Shown one piece after another: positions 17,805 to 26,285 of a DNA stretch of 64,000 bases. The position numbers and the translations under genes were made by a program. The notes beneath the pieces were generated by a model. It ran no database searches. It saw only the letters and a list, made by a program, of their open reading frames with translations, and had not been told where the DNA came from. The number at the start of each line of letters is the position of its first letter. The first letter of the stretch is position 1. Origin of the DNA: Actinomycetota bacterium (GTDB taxonomy: Bacteria > Actinomycetota > Actinomycetes > Actinomycetales > Microbacteriaceae); the NCBI GenBank assembly GCA_020160915.1, contig JAIUPK010000007.1, positions 62,001-126,000 on the forward strand, in the 5' to 3' direction.

Positions 17805-19042
17805 GCTGCCGAACTCGCTACCTCTCCGCGGAACGCGGTCTCGGCGTGGTCGATTTCGTCGAGCTGGGCGATGATCTCGCCGGGTGTCGCATCGCCGATG
17901 ACTTTCTGAAGCATCCCCGTGTGATCGAAGACCAGATCGCGGAGAGGGCGAAGGAGCGCCGGAGCACGGTGGAAGACCCGTCCAAGGTTGAAGGCGAGGT
18001 TGGACTGCAGCTTGGTGTGGGGCTTGCGCGGCTCCTCGTAGGCCTTCAGCGCAGCCTCAACCGCCGCTTGGTCTGACAGATCCACGCCAGCGAGGCGGCG
18101 GCCGAGGAAGTAGCCATCCTCGATGGCCATGCCTGCCCCGTAGGCGGCATAGGGCGACGTCGAGTGCGCTGCGTCGCCGACGAGGGTGACCCGACCTTGA
18201 GACCACTGCTTCATCGGAACGCGGTCGCGGATGTCCCAGCGCTGCACGTCCGCCGGATCGGTGGCCGCGATGAGCTCGGGAAGCGGGAAGGCGAACTCGG
18301 AGCCGAGCTTCGCCGCGCGACCGTAAAGGTCGTCACCCGAGTCCTCCTCGCCGTGCGTGGCCTCGAGCACCCACCACTGATAGCCGTTGCGGTCGCCGTC
18401 GCGGATCGACGTCCAACTGCCCTGGACGGTCTTGGTGTGGGAGACGACGCAGCGTCCGCGTTCGATTCCCGGCACGTCCTGGAAGGTGAAGCCGCCGAAG
18501 ATGTGGAGCTTGTGATCGCGCTTCGGGCTGTCACCCCAGAGGGTCTTGCGCACCAGCGAGTCGATGCCGTCGGCGCCAACGAGCACGTCGAACTTCTCGA
18601 TACTGCCATCGGAGAGGCGGAGAGTCACTCCGGTCTCATCCTGGTCGAAGCTGTCGATCTGCTGGTTCAGGCGGAGCACTCCGTCGGGCAGGGCTGCGAG
18701 CATCCGACGATAGAGCTGCGGACGCAGCATGCCGATGAAGCCGCCACGGTACTCGTCGATCACCGCCTGCGGAAGGTGGATGACCGCGCGCACCTTGCCG
18801 TCGGCGCGACGGAACTCAGACTGGCAGGGCGCCCCGAGCTCCTTGGTGTCGACGCCCATGAGTCCGAGTGCCTTGATGGGCGGCGGCCAGAGGTTGAGGA
18901 TGTTGCCGGCCGGGCGGGCCTCCTTGTAGCGCTCGAAGAGCACGACCTCGTGCTCGGTCTGCGAGAGGGAGAGGGCCGCGGCCATGCCCGCGGGGCCGGC
19001 GCCGATGATGGCGATGCGCTGACCGGATGAGGATTTCGACAT
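17801..19042 (-). CDS. FAD-dependent aromatic-ring monooxygenase
   Basis: A 413-residue PHBH/UbiH-type flavoprotein. It has the dinucleotide motif GAGPAGMAAA near residues 13-22, the DG motif in VLVGADGIDSLVRK, and the GD motif in RVTLVGDAAHSTSPYAAYG. These enzymes hydroxylate aromatic substrates with NAD(P)H and O2. The ATG at 19042 has GGAG five bases upstream. It forms a two-gene operon with the ABM protein, preceded on the same strand by a TetR gene. A 10-bp palindrome (19118-19127) lies in its promoter region. Confidence 0.88.
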   Translation of the reverse strand: MSKSSSGQRIAIIGAGPAGMAAALSLSQTEHEVVLFERYKEARPAGNILNLWPPPIKALGLMGVDTKELGAPCQSEFRRADGKVRAVIHLPQAVIDEYRGGFIGMLRPQLYRRMLAALPDGVLRLNQQIDSFDQDETGVTLRLSDGSIEKFDVLVGADGIDSLVRKTLWGDSPKRDHKLHIFGGFTFQDVPGIERGRCVVSHTKTVQGSWTSIRDGDRNGYQWWVLEATHGEEDSGDDLYGRAAKLGSEFAFPLPELIAATDPADVQRWDIRDRVPMKQWSQGRVTLVGDAAHSTSPYAAYGAGMAIEDGYFLGRRLAGVDLSDQAAVEAALKAYEEPRKPHTKLQSNLAFNLGRVFHRAPALLRPLRDLVFDHTGMLQKVIGDATPGEIIAQLDEIDHAETAFRGEVASSAA

Positions 19043-19117
19043 TGAATCTCCAGAAGTGAATGCCCGCAACGCTGCGGTACCGCTCACTCTGTTCCCGGAC
19101 TAGACAGAAAGCAATAC

Positions 19118-19127
19118 AAGAATTCTT
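19118..19127. promoter_or_regulatory. Palindrome upstream of the monooxygenase operon
   Basis: AAGAATTCTT, a perfect 10-bp palindrome in an AT-rich pocket between the FAD monooxygenase start (19042) and the end of the TetR gene (19154). It may be part of the TetR operator or the promoter. Confidence 0.4.
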
Positions 19128-19153
19128 ATTCTGGTTATCACCCGTGCTGATGG

Positions 19154-19798
19154 TCAGGAGACCGGGGCGAGAAGATAGCTTGCTGCGAGTTCCCGGATCT
19201 CGCGCACGAGGGCAGCGTCGCTCATCTCGCGCCCTGACTCGAACCCCGCGCCATAACTCACGTGAATCGCCAGTGTCGAGAAGACCATCCGGAAGCACGC
19301 GTCCACTGCTTCGACGGGGTTCTCACGGGCGATCTCGGCCTCCCGCCGAAGCACGAGCGATGAGAATCGATCGCCGAGAGCCTGAGAGTACATCGCGCCG
19401 CGGCGGCGGAGTTCCGCATGCGTTCCGGAGAGCAGGATCACGGAACCGAGGAATCGAGAGTGCAAGAGGAACCGGTCCGCAACCGTCGACACCGCTTCGC
19501 GGATCAGTTCTGGCGTCGGGAGGGCATCCCACCGCGAGGAGTCTTCCAGAACCAATTCCTCGCCCGTGATGTCGGCGAGCACGTGTTCGTACACCGCCAG
19601 AAACAGGGCATCCTTGCTCGCCGCTCGAGCGTAGATCGTTGCGACGGAGACTCCCGCCCGCTCGCACACGGCCGCAATGGTGAACCCCTCGTAGCCTTCC
19701 TCTTCGATGAGCCGGGCACCGGCATCCAAGACCCTCGCCCATGCCAGACGTGACCGCTCCTGCCGAGGCGGCCGGATCGAGAGGTCATCCGTCGTCAT
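19154..19798 (-). CDS. TetR/AcrR-family regulator
   Basis: A 214-residue repressor with HTH segment FTIAAVCERAGVSVATIYARAASKDALF near residues 40-65 and an all-helical ligand domain. The ATG at 19798 follows GGAGGG, and a GTG three codons upstream (19807) is an alternative. It lies directly upstream of, and on the same strand as, the FAD/ABM monooxygenase operon, so that operon is its most likely target. Confidence 0.87.
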   Translation of the reverse strand: MTTDDLSIRPPRQERSRLAWARVLDAGARLIEEEGYEGFTIAAVCERAGVSVATIYARAASKDALFLAVYEHVLADITGEELVLEDSSRWDALPTPELIREAVSTVADRFLLHSRFLGSVILLSGTHAELRRRGAMYSQALGDRFSSLVLRREAEIARENPVEAVDACFRMVFSTLAIHVSYGAGFESGREMSDAALVREIRELAASYLLAPVS

Positions 19799-19828
19799 GC
19801 CCTCCACCCTAGATGCGGGCGGCCGGCC

Positions 19829-20416
19829 TCACGTCTCCAGGCCACCCACGACTAAGTCGGTGAGATCGCGCGCATACTGCTCGCTCGGTTCGGCCCGGGT
19901 GACGAGTCGATAGAGCAGCACGCCGAAGAGCATGTCGACAGCGACCGAGAGGTCTACGTCGGAGCCCAGGCGTCCCGAGTCAACCTCCTTCTGGAGCCGG
20001 TCGATCAACGCCTGGCGATCCCGCCCGGTGAAGCGTTCGTACAGCGCCTCTCCCGTACGCACGTCTCCGGTGGTCGCGGCGGTCATGGCGAGGGCCAGCG
20101 CGGCGACCTCCGGCGGGGTCGCGAGGCCGACCGCCGGCATCAGCCAGGCGTGCAGATCCGCTCGCAGATCGCCGGTGTCCGGGAAGGAGAACGGGGCGAT
20201 CGTGATCACCCCCTCGATGACCGCATCCGCGACGATCGCCGACTTCGACGACCACCACCGGTAGATCGTCATCTTGCCGACGCCAGACTTGGCGGCGATG
20301 GCGTCGATGGTCATCCGCTCGTATCCGACCTCGGCGAGCAGATCGCGGGTGGCGCTGAGCACCGCATCCGTCGACCGCGAGCTCCGGGGCCGCCCGCCCC
20401 GGTTCGGTTCACTCAT
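19829..20416 (-). CDS. TetR-family regulator
   Basis: A 195-residue regulator. The HTH MTIDAIAAKSGVGKMTIYRWWSSKSAIV near residues 36-62 has the YRWW signature of TetR members with a TetR_C_16-like C-terminus. It follows the SDR gene (20446-21276) on the same strand, 29 bp after its stop. It is probably co-transcribed with the SDR and binds the perfect inverted repeat at 21297-21317 in that promoter. Confidence 0.88.
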   Translation of the reverse strand: MSEPNRGGRPRSSRSTDAVLSATRDLLAEVGYERMTIDAIAAKSGVGKMTIYRWWSSKSAIVADAVIEGVITIAPFSFPDTGDLRADLHAWLMPAVGLATPPEVAALALAMTAATTGDVRTGEALYERFTGRDRQALIDRLQKEVDSGRLGSDVDLSVAVDMLFGVLLYRLVTRAEPSEQYARDLTDLVVGGLET

Positions 20417-20445
20417 CCCGGAAGCCTATTCGCCGGTCACCGTGA

Positions 20446-21276
20446 TCAGGAACGCGACCGCTTGAACTCCTGGCCCGCGGCCGTGCCGCCATCGACCTGA
20501 ATGTCGGCACCGGTCAAGTAGCCGGCAGCTGGGCTCGCACAGAACGCCAGCACTGCGGCGATCTCCTCGGGCTTTCCGAATCGTTTCAGCGCGGCGACCT
20601 TGAGCAGCGCGCCGGCGCCGTGGTCCTCTTCAAGGCGGCCCATGGGGGTGTCGAAGCTTCCGGGTGAGACCGAGACGATGCGGGCACCCTTGACGCCGAA
20701 CGCCTGCGCGAGCCAGCGCGTGTACCAGATCACGAAGGACTTGCTGAAGGCGTAGGCGAGGCCCGAATGGAGCTTCTTCCCCAAGACCCGTGCGCGGCTG
20801 ACGATGATCTTCTCGAACTTGTCGGGATTCGACTCCGCGAGCCTGAAGGCGCGGAACGGGATGAGCGCCTTGGGCATGGAGTGCCCCGCCGCAGAGGCGA
20901 CGTTGACGAGAACGTCACCCTCGCCCGCGCGCTGCAGGAACGCCTGCGCCACCGTGACCGTGCCCGTGCCGTTGATGTGGGCGACCTGGGCGGCGGTCCC
21001 CATCTGCGGACTGATTCCGGCGGTGTGGATGACTGCGCGCACGTGATGGTCGCCAGCCGTGGCGAAGTCGAAGAGCGCGTCGACGGATGCGCGATCGGTG
21101 ATGTCGCAGACCGTGCCCGAGGCGTCGATGCCCAGTGCCGTCAGGTCGTTCACCACCGAGTCGATGCGCTCCTGGGTGAGATCGGCGAGCACGATGCGGT
21201 GGTCTCGTCCGAGGAGCTTCGCGGTAGCGAACCCCATGCCGCCTGTGCCTCCGGTGATGACAGCGGTCTGAGTCAT
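20446..21276 (-). CDS. Short-chain dehydrogenase/reductase
   Basis: A 276-residue classical SDR with GGTGGMGFATAK at the cofactor site, the NVAS strand and a C-terminal GADIQVDGG. The usual YxxxK appears as YAFSK within GLAYAFSKSFVIWYTRW, so catalysis is probably retained. An insertion of ~40 residues between NVAS and YAFSK (FRAFRLAESNPDKFEKI...) is longer than usual. The ATG at 21276 follows AGAGGAGA. It heads a two-gene operon with the TetR gene downstream. The substrate is unknown; many of these are annotated as steroid or alcohol dehydrogenases. Confidence 0.86.
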   Translation of the reverse strand: MTQTAVITGGTGGMGFATAKLLGRDHRIVLADLTQERIDSVVNDLTALGIDASGTVCDITDRASVDALFDFATAGDHHVRAVIHTAGISPQMGTAAQVAHINGTGTVTVAQAFLQRAGEGDVLVNVASAAGHSMPKALIPFRAFRLAESNPDKFEKIIVSRARVLGKKLHSGLAYAFSKSFVIWYTRWLAQAFGVKGARIVSVSPGSFDTPMGRLEEDHGAGALLKVAALKRFGKPEEIAAVLAFCASPAAGYLTGADIQVDGGTAAGQEFKRSRS

Positions 21277-21296
21277 TGGTTCTCCTCTGAATGCGT

Positions 21297-21317
21297 TTCG
21301 ATACCATTCGTATCGAA
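21297..21317. promoter_or_regulatory. Perfect inverted-repeat operator upstream of the SDR-TetR operon
   Basis: Arms TTCGATAC (21297-21304) and GTATCGAA (21310-21317) with a 5-bp spacer, 20 bp upstream of the SDR start. The form is typical of a TetR dimer site, and the TetR gene of the same operon (19829-20416) is the obvious candidate. Confidence 0.72.
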
Positions 21318-21413
21318 TAAGGCCTATGATCCCTATACTCGGGATGCAACGCAAGCCTCAGCCCGAACCCGGATACGGATCACCTCGTCAACGCCGACTA
21401 GAAGGACCTTCGC

Positions 21414-22055
21414 ATGGCAGTGAATACCGATCGCATCTACCTCGGACTCGTGCCGACGATCCGCCCCCTGGTCGCTGCAGCTGCACGCCGACGTCTGCGG
21501 GCCTTCGAAGCCGAGGAACGCACCGATGGCCGCGTTCTGTTCCTCGGGGACAGCATCACCCATTGGGGCCAATGGGACGTGCTGTTCCCCGAGCTGGCGA
21601 CCCTGAATCGCGGCATCAATGGCGACACCACGCAGGACGTGCTGGCCCGGCTGGACGAAGCCCTGCAGAATCCCGTGGCCGTCTCGCTGCTGATCGGAAC
21701 CAACGACCTGCACACCAACCGTCGGTTGAAAGAGCCGCAGGGAATCGTGTCGCGTCTCGAGCAAATCATCGTTCGCATCCGCATGAAGGCCCCTGGTGTG
21801 CCGATCTTCATCAACAGCATCACGCCGCGCACACCGTGGTTCGCTCCACGCATCCGCTCGCTCAACGAGCAATACGCCGACGCGGCTCGTCGCACAGGGT
21901 GCACCTATGTCGACCTCTGGCCGGCACTCGCCGACGACGCGGGCGGCCTGCGCACGGAGCTCACAAAGGACAACCTTCACCTGATCGAGCCCGGCTATCA
22001 GGCCTGGCGGGACGTGCTGCGCCCGCTGCTTCGGCCCTTCGCACTCGAGCGCTAG
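21414..22055 (+). CDS. SGNH/GDSL-type esterase
   Basis: A 213-residue cytosolic SGNH hydrolase (no signal peptide). Blocks are visible in order: FLGDSIT with the catalytic Ser, the Gly in LNRGINGD, the Asn in IGTNDLH, and D/H in TKDNLHLIEPGY near the C-terminus. The family deacylates small esters, including acetylated sugars. The start follows GAAGGACC. The next gene (46 bp on) contains two more copies of this domain. Confidence 0.9.
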   Translation: MAVNTDRIYLGLVPTIRPLVAAAARRRLRAFEAEERTDGRVLFLGDSITHWGQWDVLFPELATLNRGINGDTTQDVLARLDEALQNPVAVSLLIGTNDLHTNRRLKEPQGIVSRLEQIIVRIRMKAPGVPIFINSITPRTPWFAPRIRSLNEQYADAARRTGCTYVDLWPALADDAGGLRTELTKDNLHLIEPGYQAWRDVLRPLLRPFALER

Positions 22056-22100
22056 TCACGCGGCGAACACGCCACATTTGGCCCCAACAAGGAGGAAGCA

Positions 22101-23324
22101 ATGTCGCTTCGAGGACGTGCAGTACACACCATGCTCACCAGGTTCAGCCCGGGCGCCCGCCTGCAGTCGCGGCTCCTGCCCACCTCACCGAGCGATCTCG
22201 TGTTCATCGGCGACGGGCTCAGCCTTCACGGGGAGTGGGAGGAATGGTTCCCCGCCAGCTCCGTGCGCACCCTCGGTGACGAGCTGCTGCTCATTGACGA
22301 TGCTCGTGAGTTCGTAGCATCCATCGACTCGCCGCGGGCGCTCGTGATCCTGGTCGGCACCGCTGATCTGCTCGGGATGGGCGGAAGCGCCAGCCCGCGA
22401 CGCGCGGCGGAACGACTGGATGCACTGGTCGCCCTCGCCACGTCCCGGGTCGAGCCGGCATCCGTCGTCATCGTCGGGGTACCCCTTCGACTGGCCCTCG
22501 GGGAGCGAGCATTCGACTTCAACGCGCGGGCGGCGACACTGGTGGCCCAGCGTGGCGCGGTGTTCATCCCGGCCCCGCCCTTCGCCGGAGACGACGCCGA
22601 CGGCTACATGGTCTCCCCGCTCCGATGGGATGCTGCGGTCTACTCCCACCTCGCCCAGGCGATCGCGAGTGCGACAGGACTGCCCGGCGCGACCGGCCGC
22701 CCAGTGCCGGCTCTCTCGGATGTCGGCAAGGGCTTCGTCGAGAAGATGGAGTTCAAGCGCGCGCAGCTCTTCAAGGCGCTTCCGGCGCCGACCGGCAAGG
22801 TCGTGCTGTTCGGCGACAGCATCACCGAAGGCGGATTCTGGAGTGGGTGGCTACCGGGGATGCCCACGGCCAACCGCGGGATCGGCGGAGACACCGTCGC
22901 GCAGCTCACCGCGCGCGTGGACAGCGCCATCGACTCGCCCCGCGCCGTGTCAGTACTGGCGGGAACCAACGACCTCGTGCGCAGTGATTCCAAGGATGCC
23001 GACTCCATCGGGTCTCGCTTCCGCGAGCTCATCGCGCAGATCCGCCAGCGGGATGCCGACGTGCCGCTGCTGATCAACAGCGTGATGCCCCGCGGCGCCA
23101 AGTACATCGACACGATCACGACGATCAATGGCCATTACCGCGAGATCGCCCGGGATTTCGACGCCGAGTACCTCGACCTCTGGCCCGCCCTGGCGACGCC
23201 GTCGCACACGCTCCGGAAGGAATTCACCCCCGACGGCCTGCACCTGAACGGTGAGGGGTATCGCGCGTGGGCGGCTGTGCTGCGTCCTGCGCTGGAGGGG
23301 ATGCTTGCTTCGCCTCGGGCGTAG
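22101..23324 (+). CDS. Double-domain SGNH hydrolase, N-terminal domain catalytically degenerate
   Basis: A 407-residue protein with two tandem SGNH domains. The C-terminal one (about residues 225-405) is intact: LFGDSITEGG, NRGIGGD, AGTNDL and PDGLHLNGEGY. The N-terminal one (about residues 30-210) keeps the spacing but has GDGLS in place of GDSIT and GTADL in place of GTNDL, so the catalytic Ser is lost. It may be a binding or structural domain. AAGGAGGA just before the ATG gives a strong ribosome site. Together with the preceding gene, this is a triplicated domain in one operon. Confidence 0.9.
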   Translation: MSLRGRAVHTMLTRFSPGARLQSRLLPTSPSDLVFIGDGLSLHGEWEEWFPASSVRTLGDELLLIDDAREFVASIDSPRALVILVGTADLLGMGGSASPRRAAERLDALVALATSRVEPASVVIVGVPLRLALGERAFDFNARAATLVAQRGAVFIPAPPFAGDDADGYMVSPLRWDAAVYSHLAQAIASATGLPGATGRPVPALSDVGKGFVEKMEFKRAQLFKALPAPTGKVVLFGDSITEGGFWSGWLPGMPTANRGIGGDTVAQLTARVDSAIDSPRAVSVLAGTNDLVRSDSKDADSIGSRFRELIAQIRQRDADVPLLINSVMPRGAKYIDTITTINGHYREIARDFDAEYLDLWPALATPSHTLRKEFTPDGLHLNGEGYRAWAAVLRPALEGMLASPRA

Positions 23325-23476
23325 ATAAGGCCGACCTGAGCGTATTTCCGCCGGGAGCAACTCCTAGTGACACTCATCGGTCGTCGTTTGACTACGAGCC
23401 ACATTGCCCTTCAGGAGCGCTCGTCGCCTGCGCAAGCGCACACGACCAGGGCAACCGCGGGCCGTCAACGGCCGGG

Positions 23477-24424
23477 ATGTCGCCCCGCGTCAACGGTCGC
23501 GGACAGGTTCGTGCCGAAACCCGCGAACGTGTGCTGCAGGCCGCCGAGCGACTGAAGTTCACCCCCAACCCGCTCGCCCAGGGATTGCTCGCGGGCCGCA
23601 CGGGCACCGTCGGCCTCCTCACGAATGACCTCGAGGGTCGCTTCAGCCTGCCGATCCTCATGGGCGCGGAGGATGCCTTCGGTGCCGGCAGCATCTCGGT
23701 CTTCCTCTGCGACGCCCGCGGCGATTCGATCCGCGAACAGCACCACCTGAAGGCTCTCGTGAGCCGCCGGGTAGACGGCCTCATCGTGGTGGGCTACCGC
23801 ACCGAACCGCGCGTCTCGCTCGGTCCGGACATACCCGTGCCGGTCGTTTACGCCTACGCCCCATCGAGCGACCCTCGCGACACCTCCGTCATCAGCGACA
23901 ACGTTGGCGCCGGAGCTCTCGCCGCCGAACACCTCGTGATGAACGGGCGAACGCGTATCGCCTATGTCGGCGGTGACATCGGCTACTTGGCTGCCACCGA
24001 GCGGGCGGACGGTGCCTCGGCGCGACTCGCTCAGCACGGGCTACCCTTGGTCGGCGGCGAACCACTCTTCGGCAGCTGGAGCGAAGGGTGGGGCCGCGCT
24101 GCGGTGCGCGTACTCCTGTCGCGGCATCCCGACCTCGACGCCATCATCTGCGGTAGTGACCAGATCGCCCGCGGCGCACTCGACGCCCTGCGCGAGGCGG
24201 GACGGGACGTGCCCGGCGACATCGCGATCATGGGTCACGACAACTGGGAGCAGATCGCCGCTCAATCGCGTCCCCCACTGTCGACCATCGACATGAATCT
24301 CGAAGAACTGGGGCGTCTCGCCGCCGAGCTCTTGTTCGCCGCGATGGATGGCAACGGGCAGCCCGGCATCCACCTCGTGCCGACGCGCGTGGTGCAGCGC
24401 AGCTCCACGATGCTGTCGGGGTAG
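23477..24424 (+). CDS. LacI-family regulator lacking an intact HTH start (possible pseudogene)
   Basis: From about residue 10 this is a normal LacI/GalR protein: TRERVLQAAERLKFTPNPLAQGLLAGRTGTVGLL, a periplasmic-binding-like sugar domain, then GSDQIARGALDALREAGRDVPGDIAIMGHDN. The usual first ~22 residues (TLxDVAxxAGVSxxTVSRVLNG) are missing; the frame offers only MSPRVNGRGQ before the conserved part. A GTG at 23367 begins VTLI, the usual LacI opening, but in another frame. Indels in the first 100 bases of the gene would explain this. The start at 23477 is the first ATG in frame. The product probably cannot bind DNA normally. Confidence 0.65.
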   Translation: MSPRVNGRGQVRAETRERVLQAAERLKFTPNPLAQGLLAGRTGTVGLLTNDLEGRFSLPILMGAEDAFGAGSISVFLCDARGDSIREQHHLKALVSRRVDGLIVVGYRTEPRVSLGPDIPVPVVYAYAPSSDPRDTSVISDNVGAGALAAEHLVMNGRTRIAYVGGDIGYLAATERADGASARLAQHGLPLVGGEPLFGSWSEGWGRAAVRVLLSRHPDLDAIICGSDQIARGALDALREAGRDVPGDIAIMGHDNWEQIAAQSRPPLSTIDMNLEELGRLAAELLFAAMDGNGQPGIHLVPTRVVQRSSTMLSG

Positions 24425-24459
24425 GAGCCCGCCCCGCGCCGCTCGCTGCTCGACTCCAC

Positions 24460-24484
24460 CCAGAGCAACCTGAGGTCGCTCTGG
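24460..24484 (+). terminator. Hairpin after the LacI-like gene
   Basis: CCAGAGC (24460-24466) pairs with GCTCTGG (24478-24484) over an 11-nt loop, 35 bp after the LacI stop. The short 7-bp stem makes this a tentative terminator. Confidence 0.4.
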
Positions 24485-24540
24485 CTTCGTGGGCGCGATT
24501 TGCCTACGCGAGCAGGAGGATCTGACCATACGATGAGCGC

Positions 24541-25197
24541 GTGACGCGAATCCTCCAGCTAGCCGCTCCGATCGCCGCAGCCCTGTTGCTGGTCGGATGC
24601 ACGCCGGTCGCCCCAGCTCCACCGTCCGACGCCGCCTCGTCGAGTTCGCCGAGCGCCGCACCGAGCGCGACCGCTGCACCGTCGCCGGAGGCGGTCGACC
24701 CCGCAAGCTTCCTGCTCGAGGGCACCCCGGGCATTCCGGATGCCGACGGGATGTGGAGCGGTCACTACGGCTTCTTCACGGATGCTTCGAAATCCGTCCG
24801 CTGCGACCTGTACATCTTCAGCGGCGACAGCGGTGGCGTGAACTGCGCAATAACCTTGGGCAACGAGTCACTTCGCACCTACACCGTGCCGGCCGACATC
24901 CCCGCTGAGTGCGATCTGAGCGCGTCGAACGCCACCGACGGGTACTCAGTCGGCATCAGCTTCAAGGTCTTCGACACTGGCTCGGCAGGATTCACCGGAT
25001 GCCGGTCATGGCAGGAGCAAACGGACCCGGCCATCGTCGCCGCCACCAAGGTGCTTTCCGAAACCCAGATACTCACCGTGGAGTCGGCGACCGAGTCGTT
25101 CACGTGCACGGTCGCTGCTGGCGTTGCGGACTGCAGCGAGGCAACCAGCGGCGCCAGCATCCGGTTCGGGACCGGCGTCGCTACTTTTCAGGGTTGA
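24541..25197 (+). CDS. Lipoprotein of unknown function
   Basis: A 218-residue protein with a GTG start (no other in-frame start before the upstream stop). It has a lipoprotein signal peptide ending in lipobox LLVGC (Cys20). A Ser/Ala/Pro linker follows (about residues 20-58), then a globular domain with six cysteines that could form disulfides outside the membrane. AGGAGGA lies 21 bases upstream, farther than normal. I do not recognise the domain. It stands alone, convergent with the SIS-domain gene. Confidence 0.75.
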   Translation: MTRILQLAAPIAAALLLVGCTPVAPAPPSDAASSSSPSAAPSATAAPSPEAVDPASFLLEGTPGIPDADGMWSGHYGFFTDASKSVRCDLYIFSGDSGGVNCAITLGNESLRTYTVPADIPAECDLSASNATDGYSVGISFKVFDTGSAGFTGCRSWQEQTDPAIVAATKVLSETQILTVESATESFTCTVAAGVADCSEATSGASIRFGTGVATFQG

Positions 25198-25214
25198 GCC
25201 TGGGCCCACGAAGG

Positions 25215-26285
25215 CTAGACCGTTGTTGTGACCTTCATCAGGCCCACAGGCGAGTCAGGATTCAAGCCTCGAGCTATCGACAGACCCAGCGCGAGCAGCT
25301 GAACGGGAAGAATCTCAAGGACGGGCAGAAGCGCCTCGTCTACTTCGACATCTCGAAGGTCAACAACCAGGCGTTCCAAGGAGGGATCCAGTGCGGTGCC
25401 ACCAATCGTGAACAGCCGCGCGCCCAGGGACACCAGCAGCTCGCGGAGGTCCAACACCGACTCTGACGCGCGAGGCGATGAGGTGAAGAGGAGCACTGGG
25501 GTACCCGGAAGTATCTGCCCCACAGGTCCATGCTTCGCGTCCGCAGCGCTCCATCCCGACGCTGCGAGTCGGGAGGTCTCCATGAGCTTGAGCGCCGATT
25601 CCTTTGCTGTTGCCATCGACGTCCCTCGCCCGATTGCCAGCAACGATGCAGCCTCGGCGATCGCCACGACCACCTCGGGGATTGCGGTATCGGCCCGATC
25701 GAGCACAACTTCAGCCGCTCGTTCGAGATCCCGCACCGACCGCTCGACCGAGTCGAACGGTGCCCCACTGGCCAAACGAACTATCGCGAAAAGCGCCACC
25801 AGCTCGGCTGTATAGGTCTTTGTCGCCGCCACTGACAGTTCGGGACCGGCGCTCAAGTCGATGTGCACATCGGCCATTCGTGCCATGGGGCTCGCCGAGT
25901 CATTCGTCATGGCGATAATGGGAGCCCCCACCGAACGCGCACCTTCGAGCGTTGTAAGCAGATCAGGCGAAGCGCCGGATTGTGAGACGGCGACGACGAG
26001 ATTGCTGGGTCGAAAGACACTCTGCCCGAAGACGGATGAGACGCTGGGGGCGGATAGGTATGCCGGGCGCCCCAGTTCGACTTGATACAGGTACTGACCG
26101 AATACCGCAGCGTGGTCGCTGGTGCCTCGGGCGACGAAAACGAGGGCGTCATGGTGATCTGCCCGCAGCCAGCTGCCAGCGGCTATCAGCGCGTCCTTCT
26201 GCGACCGAAGGAGATCGCGCCACCGTGCGGGCTGCTCACGAATCTCAGAGCGCATGAGCGAACCTGGTTCGAGCTCGACCGTCAC
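25215..26285 (-). CDS. SIS-domain sugar-phosphate isomerase/deaminase (GlmS C-terminal/AgaS-like)
   Basis: A 356-residue protein with two SIS folds like the isomerase half of glucosamine-6-phosphate synthase. Visible are ARGTSDHAA, the Ser-rich phosphate loop VAVSQSGASPDL, SVAATKTYTAEL, ALKLMETSR and KHGPVGQI. Without a glutaminase domain, such proteins act as amino-sugar-phosphate deaminases (NagB-II, AgaS) or fructosamine deglycases (FrlB). It is the last gene of the seven-gene operon and overlaps the ATPase stop as ATGA, so it likely processes the phosphorylated product of the ROK kinase. Confidence 0.88.
   Translation of the reverse strand: MTVELEPGSLMRSEIREQPARWRDLLRSQKDALIAAGSWLRADHHDALVFVARGTSDHAAVFGQYLYQVELGRPAYLSAPSVSSVFGQSVFRPSNLVVAVSQSGASPDLLTTLEGARSVGAPIIAMTNDSASPMARMADVHIDLSAGPELSVAATKTYTAELVALFAIVRLASGAPFDSVERSVRDLERAAEVVLDRADTAIPEVVVAIAEAASLLAIGRGTSMATAKESALKLMETSRLAASGWSAADAKHGPVGQILPGTPVLLFTSSPRASESVLDLRELLVSLGARLFTIGGTALDPSLERLVVDLRDVEVDEALLPVLEILPVQLLALGLSIARGLNPDSPVGLMKVTTTV

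Noticed and set aside
24533..24544. Three-codon ORF (ATG AGC GCG TGA) overlapping the lipoprotein start
   Set aside because: It sits nearer the AGGAGGA site than the lipoprotein GTG, but three codons are too few to support a leader gene.
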